This document shows, piece by piece, positions 1 to 5,890 of a DNA stretch of 5,890 nt. The DNA is from Verrucomicrobiales bacterium (GTDB lineage: Bacteria; Verrucomicrobiota; Verrucomicrobiia; Limisphaerales; UBA9464). The stretch's first letter is position 1, and every line of letters begins with the position of its first letter. The stretch spans positions 1 to 5,890 of the forward strand of contig DLVS01000221.1 in NCBI GenBank assembly GCA_003445095.1, given 5' to 3'. The position numbers and the translations under genes were made by a program. A model generated the notes under the pieces. That model saw nothing but the letters and a program-made list of their open reading frames with translations. It made no database searches and had not been told where the DNA came from.

Positions 1-150
1 GAGCTTGAGCGTGGGCAGCGTCTCGCGAATACGAGTGACGTCATTGATCACGACACGTCCATCTTTTTCCTCAATTGGAACGTTGTAATCAACCCGGACC
101 AAAACGCGTTGGCCGGAAACGGTGAGATCGCGGACGGTAAGTTTCGCCAT
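1..150 (-). CDS. pgk: Phosphoglycerate kinase, N-terminal 50 residues (partial)
   Basis: Phosphoglycerate kinase is the cytoplasmic glycolytic enzyme that transfers the acyl phosphate of 1,3-bisphosphoglycerate to ADP. The reverse strand from the ATG at 150-148 reads MAKLTVRDL, then [11 protein letters not shown] (residues 15-25) and [12 protein letters not shown] (39-50). The V-R-V-D-(F/Y)-N-V-P block is the hallmark of the family's N-terminal domain. Asp21 and Asn23 lie in the 3-phosphoglycerate site, and Arg40 of TRIR matches the conserved substrate-binding arginine. The family is usually about 390-400 residues, so roughly 350 residues lie to the left of the window. The MAKLTVRDL start is typical for the family, which supports this ATG. 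No strong Shine-Dalgarno is visible before it; the nearest purine stretch is a weak GAAG about 5 bases upstream. It is divergent from the dehydrogenase gene and probably belongs to a glycolytic cluster further left. The frame is intact and nothing is odd apart from the window truncation. Confidence 0.95.
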   Translation of the reverse strand, partial: MAKLTVRDLTVSGQRVLVRVDYNVPIEEKDGRVVINDVTRIRETLPTLKL

Positions 151-270
151 AGAGCTTCGTTGTTGTCGAAGGCGACGGAGACTAAAAGCGGGCCATCAGA
201 GACGAAAGTCATTTCCCGAATCTCAATTCTCGTTTGATTATTCTTGAGCCTGGGGTAGTCCATCGCCCGC
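151..270. promoter_or_regulatory. Divergent intergenic region between pgk and the dehydrogenase gene
   Basis: These 120 bases separate two genes pointing away from each other, so they should hold at least one promoter for each; that is inferred from layout. On the plus strand an AT-rich stretch at about 231-245 contains TATTCT (239-244), a possible -10 box, but there is no convincing -35 box 16-18 bases before it. On the minus strand I found no clear sigma-70 pair. The stretch also reads open on the minus strand, but that frame runs out of phase into pgk and has no family resemblance, so I treat it as non-coding. Confidence 0.4.
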
Positions 271-1875
271 ATGCGCCTTCCGTACCTTCTCCTGACCGCT
301 TTAGCCTTGCTGGGCTCCGCCGTGGCACAGCAATCCGCCCAGACTCCGACGACCGCAACGCCAGGGATTTTCAAAGGCGACAATTTTCTGCCGCCTGAAT
401 CCGCCTTTCGAAAAGTGGTTCTGGATGAGGATCAAACGATCAATGGCGAATTGAAAGATACGTTAGTGGACCCGATGGAACTCGCGGTGGCGCGTGACGG
501 TCGAGTGTTCTTCGTGGAGCGCAAAGGAGTGATTAAAATGCTCAAACCCGGTGGCACGGAGGCGATCGTGATCGCGGAGATCCCCGTGTTCTCGGGACTC
601 GAAGAAGGGATGTTGGGAATTACGCTTGATCCGAAGTTCGACGAAAACGGCTGGGTCTATGTCAATCATTCGCTTCCGGAAACGACTCAGGACGCTCAAG
701 GCAAAGTAGGTACGATCCGAGTATCCCGATTCACTCTGCGAGGCGACAAACTCGACCCGGCGTCGAGGGTCACGATCTTCGATAACGTGGTTCAGCGGGA
801 ACAATGCTGTCACGTGGGCGGCTCGCTCGCCTTCGACCCCCAAGGAAATCTTTATATCTCGATCGGAGACAATACGAACCCGTTTGATTCCGACGGCTTC
901 TCTCCGAACGACCCCCGTCCTGGACGTTACCCGTGGGACGCCCAGCGGTCCGCGGCGAATGCCAACTCGTTGGTCGGAAAAATTCTTCGTATCCGGCCTA
1001 AAGCCGAAGGCGGCTACACGATTCCTGCGGGCAACTTGTTTCCGCCGGGAACTCCCGGAACGCGTCCGGAAATTTATGTCATGGGAAATCGCAACCCGTT
1101 TCGGATCTCGATTGATCCCGCCAATGGTTTTCTTTATTGGGGCGAAGTTGGCCCCGACTCGGGTTCGCCGGACGCACAGCGTGGTCCGGCAGGCTTCGAT
1201 GAGGTTAATCAGGCTCGCGGGCCCGGTTTCTTTGGCTGGCCGCTCTTCGCGGGGAATAATCGGCCCTACGCGGTTGTGGACTATGTCGCTCGCCAAAAAT
1301 TCCAAGACGCGCAAGCGGCTCGAGAAAAAGCCAAGAAGGCGGGCAAGCCGGAAGGCGAATGGCCGCCGAAACCCGAACCGTGGATGACCTCAGATTTTAA
1401 GCCGGAGTTTTACGACCCGGCTCATCCCATCAACAACTCGCCGAACAACACCGGCATCAAAGAATTACCGCCGGCACAGCCAGCGTTTGTCTACTATCCG
1501 GCCTCACCTTCCGCCAAGTTTCCGGTTGTCGGGAGCGGCGGGCGCACAGCCATGGCCGGTCCTGTGTACCACTTCGACGAGAAATTGAATTCTCCTCACA
1601 AGCTCCCTCGCGAATTGGATCACTCCTTGTTCATCTACGAGTGGACCCGAGAGTGGATCATTGCGGTCAAGCTTGATCAGGACAACCAGATCACCCAAAT
1701 GCAGCGGTTCATGCCTGGAACAAAGTTCAAGCGACCGATGGACCTCGAATTGGGACCCGACGGCTGCCTGTACCTGATCGAGTTTGGCACGAATTGGGGC
1801 GACAATAAGGATAGCAAGATTGTCCGCCTCGAATACGTGGGTGAACAATCCGCGGCCAAATCGACCCAGGAGTAG
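271..1875 (+). CDS. Secreted PQQ-dependent sugar dehydrogenase-like protein (GSDH family beta-propeller)
   Basis: This is a complete 534-residue protein of the soluble glucose/aldose dehydrogenase family, whose members oxidise sugars using PQQ and calcium in a six-bladed beta-propeller. Residues 1-19 are a signal peptide (MRLPYLLLTALALLGSAVA, likely cut before QQ20), so it acts outside the cytoplasm. Family landmarks run in order. DGRVFFVERKGVI (76-88) and EEGMLGITLDPKF (111-123) form early blades. CCHVGGSLAFDP (179-190) carries His181, matching the catalytic base His144 of Acinetobacter soluble glucose dehydrogenase. GNRNPFRI (272-279) matches its Arg228-Asn229 pair. EVGPDS (292-297) followed by DEVN (310-313) matches the calcium-binding Gly-Pro loop. 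RPMDLELGPDG (488-498) is in the last blade. Unusual points are the Cys179-Cys180 pair beside the catalytic His and a charged, Pro-rich insert at about 339-375. No haem or carbohydrate-binding domain is attached. Substrate and electron acceptor cannot be told. The ATG at 271 fits the signal peptide, though only a weak distant GGGG precedes it. Confidence 0.9.
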   Translation: MRLPYLLLTALALLGSAVAQQSAQTPTTATPGIFKGDNFLPPESAFRKVVLDEDQTINGELKDTLVDPMELAVARDGRVFFVERKGVIKMLKPGGTEAIVIAEIPVFSGLEEGMLGITLDPKFDENGWVYVNHSLPETTQDAQGKVGTIRVSRFTLRGDKLDPASRVTIFDNVVQREQCCHVGGSLAFDPQGNLYISIGDNTNPFDSDGFSPNDPRPGRYPWDAQRSAANANSLVGKILRIRPKAEGGYTIPAGNLFPPGTPGTRPEIYVMGNRNPFRISIDPANGFLYWGEVGPDSGSPDAQRGPAGFDEVNQARGPGFFGWPLFAGNNRPYAVVDYVARQKFQDAQAAREKAKKAGKPEGEWPPKPEPWMTSDFKPEFYDPAHPINNSPNNTGIKELPPAQPAFVYYPASPSAKFPVVGSGGRTAMAGPVYHFDEKLNSPHKLPRELDHSLFIYEWTREWIIAVKLDQDNQITQMQRFMPGTKFKRPMDLELGPDGCLYLIEFGTNWGDNKDSKIVRLEYVGEQSAAKSTQE

Positions 1876-1880
1876 CGGGG

Positions 1881-1901
1881 CGGGCGGGTGCAGATCGCCC
1901 G
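1881..1901 (+). terminator. GC-rich hairpin just after the dehydrogenase stop codon
   Basis: CGGGCG (1881-1886) and CGCCCG (1896-1901) form a perfect 6-bp all-GC stem with a 9-base loop, starting 6 bases after the TAG stop. The position suits a transcription end or a 3' mRNA-stabilising hairpin. No T-tract follows (the next bases are TGAGTGGTT), so it is not a canonical intrinsic terminator, and its role is inferred from position only. Confidence 0.35.
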
Positions 1902-2100
1902 TGAGTGGTTCCAGACCATTGATTGGCGAAACCATGGTGTACATACACATCCGGCACACCTGCGCGGGTGTGGCAGTACCCTCCGAACTTCGCTTAATCC
2001 GATCGCCCGCTCAACCTCCAGGCATCCTCGGAGCTTTTCCGAAAACGATCGACGATCCTCGTTTCCTCTCACCGATCGCTCCTCCAATACAGCTACTTAT

Positions 2101-2122
2101 GTAAACTTACTAATTTGTAAGT
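2101..2122. promoter_or_regulatory. AT-rich inverted-repeat site, possible operator
   Basis: ACTTAC (2105-2110) and GTAAGT (2117-2122) are perfect inverted repeats around a 6-base AT-rich spacer, and another GTAA sits at 2101-2104. The result is three alternating half-sites, GTAA, TTAC, GTAA, in an otherwise GC-rich gap and about 110-130 bases before the next gene's ATG. This is the shape of a dimeric repressor or activator site. No regulator family can be named, and a 6-bp inverted repeat can occur by chance. Confidence 0.3.
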
Positions 2123-2197
2123 CACCTCCGGTACATCAATGGGTCACTTCTTCACCCCGAGAACGGCCCATCTGGCGGCAAAATCAGACCGCCCCCC

Positions 2198-2226
2198 TTG
2201 ACAGTGGTCAGCCTGCCTGAATACGG
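2198..2226 (+). promoter_or_regulatory. Candidate sigma-70-type promoter for the lyase-like gene (weak)
   Basis: TTGACA (2198-2203) is a perfect consensus -35 hexamer. At the standard 17-base spacing the -10 position is ATACGG (2221-2226), which is a poor match. If this box is used, transcription would begin at about 2232-2236, on or next to the first in-frame ATG (2232). The mRNA would then be leaderless, or translation would begin further downstream. The -35 alone is suggestive; the promoter as a whole is unproven. Confidence 0.22.
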
Positions 2227-2231
2227 TTAGG

Positions 2232-5200
2232 ATGCCAACCCCGGGCCATTCCAGAAAATCGAGCGAACCTACCTTTTACGAATCGGATTCTACTGACAAA
2301 TTCGGAAGGGAACCGCGAGAGAGTAAGAGTAATAATCTTGGCGCTACCAATTGCGCCCCCGCCAAACATGAATGCGAATCTTGGCGGCAAAAGGGCGCGC
2401 CACGGCGATCGATTCAGTGGACCTCGCTGGTGATAGGGCTATTGGCAGCAAGCCTTTGGACTGCCAGCGTGGGATCGGCTCGGGCTGACTTTAAACCGGT
2501 CCACCCCTACATATTCATGGACCAGCAGGACATTGACGTCATGCGCGACAATGTTTTGGTAAAGAAATACCCATGGGCCGTCGCTCTGTATCAACGAGCC
2601 AAGGACTGCAGCAAGACTGGCTCCTTCGATACAACAACCTACAAATGCGGTTACCACATGCTGGGCTGTGCGCTGGTGTACCTCATCGACGGCGACACGA
2701 CATACGCCGACGGCGCGATCACGTGGCTTAAGGCGTTCGCCACCCAAAACTGGAATCCGCACGTCGATGCCGACTTTACGCAAATTCACGGCCTTGTCTC
2801 CATCACGTACGACCTTCTTTACAACTATATGGCGGCTCGGAGACCGAGTGATTTAACCTTCATCACCAAATGGCTCGAGACCTACGCCACCCGTTGCTCA
2901 GGTAATTTCGGTCACAATCAGAACCACCAAGAGCAATATGGTAAAGCGATGGCTGGTTACGCGCTGGGCCGCACCGTGTATATCGACAAGATCGCGACGG
3001 ACTTCAAGAAATGGTACGACGGAACTGGCCAAGTCTTCGACGGCTTCCACTACGAAGAGGGTCAGGCGATGAAACATTGGGCGATCGTGTTCGAGGGCCA
3101 GGTGTATTACGCATTGGCTTCGCACCGCGCTGCCAAACGGGGCTATCATTCCTTTGATGCGCTCACATACATCAGCGCCCAAGGCAAGAATCTATTGCGC
3201 GATAATTGGCGAATGATGCTCAAAAAATCCACGCCCAGGTTTCAAGTCCCCTACGAGAGCATGTGGCGCGGAATGTTGTTTGATTGGTCCAATTGCACTG
3301 GAACCCACCAGTCCATCTACGCGGCGACCGGAGATCCCGAATGGGCCGCGATCGTTCAACAACATCCGGCGCGAGACTTGGATTTCCCGTACTGCGCAAA
3401 ATCGCAGTTTTGCGTGATGATGTATTGGGCTGGTTTGGCACACGGCCGCGAGATAACTGGCACGCCCAAGGTCAAAAATGACTCGTTCGATCAAGGAAAG
3501 ATGGGATTTACAGTGATGCTCTCCGGTGATCCGGGTGGTCACACGACCGAAGACAGCTTGCATGCGTACCTGATGCACGGGAAGTACGGTGGGGTCAAAG
3601 CGTTCAACCTGATTCTCTATGGGAAAGGAGAACGATTGAACACGGGCCTATTGGACCTGCCGGATGATGTATATGGCGAGCGTGGTTACGGCGGCAGTTA
3701 CGTTCTCCCGACTCCAAGCATCACCAACAACCCAGCTCCGATTAAGCTGAAGAACCTGACGGACCCGCTCTTCAAAATCATCGCGGTGGACTCAGTGCAC
3801 CAGCGCGCCGTCGCGGTCACCGACAACTATTTTGTTGACGTATATACTGCCATCACTAACGGCACGATCTCGCTGGTTTATGATGGCATTGGCCCCACCA
3901 ACTCATTCGCGACATTGAATGGCACCAATTATGTACTTCCCAACCGATCAACGACGAACGGCATCAGTGTTACTTGGCCAAACCATCAGAAGATGTTCTT
4001 GATTAATGAGCAAACGTCGACGGTGACAATGACGGCCAAAGCAAACTTGCCTAACCTGGTCCGGCAGATTTATCCGAGCGATCCCGTCATGTCTCTCCAA
4101 GTGAAACGGTCGGGAGTCGTGGGGTATACGAGGTTCATCTCGATCATCGAACCTGTAGGCAATGGATGTAGTCCAAACATCCAAAAGGTGGCTCGGTTTG
4201 ACACCCAACGTAAGAATCAAGTGACGAGCATTAAGATCGACGCCGGGGACTATACCGACTACGTGATCTATGCGCACACCAATGGAGCCTACACCCTTTC
4301 CAATGGCTCCGAAAACATCGTCCTGGACGGTGCGTACGGCTATATTCACTACGACAAGAACACCGGAGCCGTCACCACCAAAGGAGGAGTCCTGAGTTAT
4401 GACATCACGCGAGCGCCTCTCACTGCGGTATCCGCTCCGAATATCACCACTCCGGGGACGCGGTTGTTTGAGAACGAGGCAGAGGTGTCTATCTCGTGTG
4501 GTAGTCCCTCTTCGGAAGTTCACTACACTTTAGACGGTACTGATCCTCGGCCAGATTCCCCGGTTTACACAACGCCGTTCACTCTCACCAATAGTGCCAC
4601 CGTAAGAGCCAGGGCGTTTAGTCCAGGTCTCGCCAAGAGTAGCATGACCAGCGCAACGTTTACCAAGCAGAGTTATGTCGTGGCGAGCCCTACCATTACA
4701 CCGGTGGTTCGGGATTTTGCCACCAACTTGGTGGTATCGCTCTCCGTAATGCCAAAAGATGCGGTCATTCGGTATACCGTGGATGGTAGTGACCCGATAG
4801 CAACCTCTCCCGTCTATAAGGGTGCCGTATCTCTCACCAAATACACCGTGCTCAAAGCCCGAGCCTTTAAACCTGGTTGGGTAACCAGCGCCCTAGCCAT
4901 CGCGGTATTTACGAAGAAAGGGGAGACGACGAAATCACCCGTGATCATTGCCAAGAAAGATATCTTCAACAACCGCGTCATAGTTACCTGCACGGATGAC
5001 ACCGCGGGGGCGTCAATTTACTACACCGTGGACGGGTCGGAGCCGACTGCATTGTCGGCCTTGTACTCTGGGCCATTCGAATTGGGGCCGTTCCCGTCCG
5101 ATCGCTCGATCACGGTGAAGGCTTGCGCGATCAGACCCGACTGGGCACCCAGCGCTCCCACCACCACGGTCCTTCAGGTTGAGGGCCTTTCGGCGCCCTT

Positions 5201-5890
5201 GGTTACTTTCTCGGGAGAGGCCGGAACCGAAGGCGTGCTGTTGAGGTGGGTGACCCCCTTCGAGAATAGGAATTTAGGCTGGAACATTTATCGAAAAACC
5301 AATCGCGATTCGGCCTTTGTCAAAATCAACGACCAGCTTGTTCCGGGCAGTGGAACTACAGCCGAGCCGCGTTCATACGAATACGTCGACTTTAGTCTTC
5401 CTCAAGGTGTGACTTCCGTCAGCTACTACCTCCAGCAGGTCGACAGCCAACAACGGTTTCAGAACTCCGACTCGATTGCCATCGTGGTTGAGTTCGTTTC
5501 CGTACGGCTGACGAGCCTTACTTCGGAACCGACGACCGAAGGCGTGATGCTCACCTGGTCAACGCTGTTCGAGAACGACAACCTAGGGTGGAATATTTAT
5601 CGGAAGACTGACTTGGACACTTCATTCGTGAGGATCAATGAGCAACTTGTGGCCGGCAGCGTGAATTCAACAGAACCACGATCCTATCAGTATCTGGACG
5701 CTTCAGTCCCTGTGACCGCAAGCACCGTGACTTACTATTTAGAACAAGTTGACGGGAGCGATCGGCGCCAGAACTCTGAAACTACGTTTGTTGAGGTCGA
5801 CAATCCTTCCGCGCCTTTGGTTAGCTTCATTGCTGATGCTCAGCCATGGGGAGTCAGACTTGCCTGGACAACGCAATTCGAGATTGGAAA
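2232..5890 (+). CDS. Large secreted heparinase II/III-like polysaccharide lyase with C-terminal repeat arrays (3' end outside window)
   Basis: One frame stays open for 1219 residues to the window edge with no stop. The only in-frame ATG before the signal peptide is at 2232. It gives a hydrophilic extension (1-57), then RRS (58-60), a hydrophobic core (about 63-81) and a signal-peptidase site ARA before Asp86. The mature protein opens with HPYIFMDQQDIDVMR (from His91), the usual N-terminal phrase of heparinase II/III and alginate-lyase-type alpha/alpha-toroid lyases. Toroid candidates for catalysis are NQNH (229-232) and HYEEG (273-277). Residues 437-480 (HTTED, HAYLMHGKYGG, GERLNTGLLDLPDD) resemble the start of the heparinase II/III beta-sandwich, which seems to run to about 725. 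Such enzymes cleave uronic-acid polysaccharides by beta-elimination; the substrate here is unknown. Then come three chitobiase C-terminal-type repeats (734-984) and fibronectin III-like repeats (986 on). Typical lyases of this fold have 600-750 residues. No good Shine-Dalgarno precedes the ATG, so the start is uncertain. The lyase call is moderately sure; secretion and the repeats are surer. Confidence 0.72.
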   Translation, partial: MPTPGHSRKSSEPTFYESDSTDKFGREPRESKSNNLGATNCAPAKHECESWRQKGAPRRSIQWTSLVIGLLAASLWTASVGSARADFKPVHPYIFMDQQDIDVMRDNVLVKKYPWAVALYQRAKDCSKTGSFDTTTYKCGYHMLGCALVYLIDGDTTYADGAITWLKAFATQNWNPHVDADFTQIHGLVSITYDLLYNYMAARRPSDLTFITKWLETYATRCSGNFGHNQNHQEQYGKAMAGYALGRTVYIDKIATDFKKWYDGTGQVFDGFHYEEGQAMKHWAIVFEGQVYYALASHRAAKRGYHSFDALTYISAQGKNLLRDNWRMMLKKSTPRFQVPYESMWRGMLFDWSNCTGTHQSIYAATGDPEWAAIVQQHPARDLDFPYCAKSQFCVMMYWAGLAHGREITGTPKVKNDSFDQGKMGFTVMLSGDPGGHTTEDSLHAYLMHGKYGGVKAFNLILYGKGERLNTGLLDLPDDVYGERGYGGSYVLPTPSITNNPAPIKLKNLTDPLFKIIAVDSVHQRAVAVTDNYFVDVYTAITNGTISLVYDGIGPTNSFATLNGTNYVLPNRSTTNGISVTWPNHQKMFLINEQTSTVTMTAKANLPNLVRQIYPSDPVMSLQVKRSGVVGYTRFISIIEPVGNGCSPNIQKVARFDTQRKNQVTSIKIDAGDYTDYVIYAHTNGAYTLSNGSENIVLDGAYGYIHYDKNTGAVTTKGGVLSYDITRAPLTAVSAPNITTPGTRLFENEAEVSISCGSPSSEVHYTLDGTDPRPDSPVYTTPFTLTNSATVRARAFSPGLAKSSMTSATFTKQSYVVASPTITPVVRDFATNLVVSLSVMPKDAVIRYTVDGSDPIATSPVYKGAVSLTKYTVLKARAFKPGWVTSALAIAVFTKKGETTKSPVIIAKKDIFNNRVIVTCTDDTAGASIYYTVDGSEPTALSALYSGPFELGPFPSDRSITVKACAIRPDWAPSAPTTTVLQVEGLSAPLVTFSGEAGTEGVLLRWVTPFENRNLGWNIYRKTNRDSAFVKINDQLVPGSGTTAEPRSYEYVDFSLPQGVTSVSYYLQQVDSQQRFQNSDSIAIVVEFVSVRLTSLTSEPTTEGVMLTWSTLFENDNLGWNIYRKTDLDTSFVRINEQLVAGSVNSTEPRSYQYLDASVPVTASTVTYYLEQVDGSDRRQNSETTFVEVDNPSAPLVSFIADAQPWGVRLAWTTQFEIG
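4431..5183 (+). repeat. Three tandem chitobiase C-terminal-type (Fn3-associated) domains within the lyase-like protein
   Basis: Residues 734-984 hold three copies of a beta-sandwich module known from chitobiase/hexosaminidase C-termini and many secreted bacterial enzymes. Each copy has the signature Y-T-x-D-G-(T/S)-(D/E)-P: YTLDGTDP (765-772), YTVDGSDP (848-855) and YTVDGSEP (931-938). Each then has a PVY- or ALY-type turn, and a V-x-A-(R/C)-A-(F/I) strand ahead of a conserved (P)-(G/D)-(L/W) turn. The DG pairs are at 768, 851 and 934, exactly 83 residues (249 bp) apart. Copies are well diverged in DNA, so the duplication is not recent. The likely role is as spacers or carbohydrate/surface-binding modules between the catalytic part and the distal repeats. 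Confidence 0.85.
5184..5890 (+). repeat. Tandem fibronectin III-like domains within the lyase-like protein (third copy cut by window end)
   Basis: From residue 986 the protein carries FnIII-like modules of the kind with G-V-x-L-x-W, F-E-N-x-N-L-G-W-N-I-Y-R-K-T, an EPRSY turn, a YYL-x-Q-V-D strand and an R-x-Q-N-S end. Copy A starts at Ser987, copy B at Ser1090 and copy C at Ser1193, so the period is exactly 103 residues (309 bp) with no gap. By hand, 54 of 103 positions match between A and B. Many matching codons differ at third positions (the shared NIYRKT block, for example), which points to protein-level constraint rather than recent duplication. Copy C is cut after about 27 residues. The modules probably act as spacers or in polysaccharide or cell-surface binding. 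Confidence 0.85.

Larger units (their letters stand above)
1876..2231. other. Non-coding gap between dehydrogenase and lyase-like gene
   Basis: These 356 bases have no frame with recognisable protein character. Short frames that cross the gap start inside the dehydrogenase gene or have shuffled, Arg/Ser/Pro-rich translations. The gap holds the hairpin at 1881-1901, a weaker stem CACACC/GGTGTG at 1955-1960 and 1967-1972 (6-base loop, no T-run), three CGATCG palindromes (2000-2005, 2046-2051, 2073-2078), an AT-rich patch with inverted half-sites near 2101-2122, a 5-bp stem GGCGG/CCGCC at 2174-2178 and 2189-2193, and a TTGACA box at 2198-2203. It most likely contains the end of the dehydrogenase transcript and the promoter of the next gene. 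I see no tRNA, small RNA family or mobile-element end. Confidence 0.55.

Noticed and set aside
48..383. A 111-codon minus-strand frame spanning the pgk start and the divergent spacer
   Set aside because: It overlaps pgk out of frame and the dehydrogenase signal peptide, with no family resemblance. The MAKLTVRDL frame is clearly pgk.
463..1314. A 283-codon open frame on the minus strand opposite the dehydrogenase gene
   Set aside because: Its translation is Arg-rich with no recognisable domain, and it lies wholly opposite a gene with clear family motifs. It is an antisense shadow of GC-biased codons.
1955..1972. Hairpin CACACC/GGTGTG as a second terminator
   Set aside because: It has only 6 bp with a 6-base loop and no T-run after it. 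It is too weak to call separately and is noted only in the intergenic entry.
2000..2078. Three CGATCG palindromes in the intergenic gap as a site cluster
   Set aside because: The same hexamer recurs inside the coding regions (near 563, 2406, 3083 and 3349, for example), so it reflects overall composition rather than a dedicated site.
1784..2220. Overlapping plus-strand open frames crossing the gap after the dehydrogenase gene
   Set aside because: They begin inside or just after the dehydrogenase gene in another frame, have Arg/Ser/Pro-rich random-looking translations, and have no start signals.
2173..2392. An 11-bp direct repeat TGGCGGCAAAA at 2173-2183 and 2382-2392
   Set aside because: A few 11-bp matches are expected by chance in a window of this size, and nothing else marks these sites as element ends.
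3948..4523. A 191-codon open frame on the minus strand opposite the lyase-like gene
   Set aside because: There are no family features, and the plus strand carries a continuous, well-supported protein across it.
1..5890. tRNA, rRNA, CRISPR array, insertion sequence or phage genes
   Set aside because: I looked on both strands and found no cloverleaf, repeat-spacer pattern, transposase motif or flanking inverted repeats. The only regular repeats are protein modules within the large gene.

Overview
The window looks like bacterial chromosome of moderately high GC, from a lineage with large secreted carbohydrate-active proteins. Verrucomicrobiota or a relative is my best guess. It rests on the style of the phosphoglycerate kinase N-terminus, a secreted PQQ-type dehydrogenase of a kind common in Planctomycetes/Verrucomicrobia-like bacteria, and a very large secreted lyase-like protein with chitobiase-type and fibronectin-like repeats. 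This is family-level recognition, not a phylogenetic test.

Layout. Positions 1-150 (minus strand) are the first 50 codons of phosphoglycerate kinase (pgk), cut by the window edge. A 120-bp divergent spacer follows. Positions 271-1875 (plus) encode a complete 534-residue secreted PQQ-dependent sugar dehydrogenase-like beta-propeller. Positions 1876-2231 are a 356-bp non-coding gap with a GC-rich hairpin just after the dehydrogenase stop, an AT-rich patch with alternating GTAA/TTAC half-sites, and a TTGACA box. From 2232 to the window end one uninterrupted plus-strand frame encodes at least 1219 residues and is still open. It has an odd hydrophilic N-terminal extension, a signal peptide, a heparinase II/III-like polysaccharide lyase module, three chitobiase C-terminal-type repeats spaced 83 residues apart, and at least two and a third fibronectin III-like repeats spaced 103 residues apart.

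How the genes fit together. pgk is a cytoplasmic glycolytic gene and probably unrelated to the other two. The two plus-strand genes both encode exported proteins acting on sugars: an oxidoreductase for free sugars and a probable depolymerase of an acidic polysaccharide. A shared role in carbohydrate use outside the cytoplasm is plausible, but the 356-bp gap argues against a simple operon and nothing in the sequence proves a link.

I saw no RNA gene, CRISPR array, insertion sequence or clear mobile element. The most notable item is the modular lyase-like protein, with its two classes of evenly spaced repeats and its unclear translation start.
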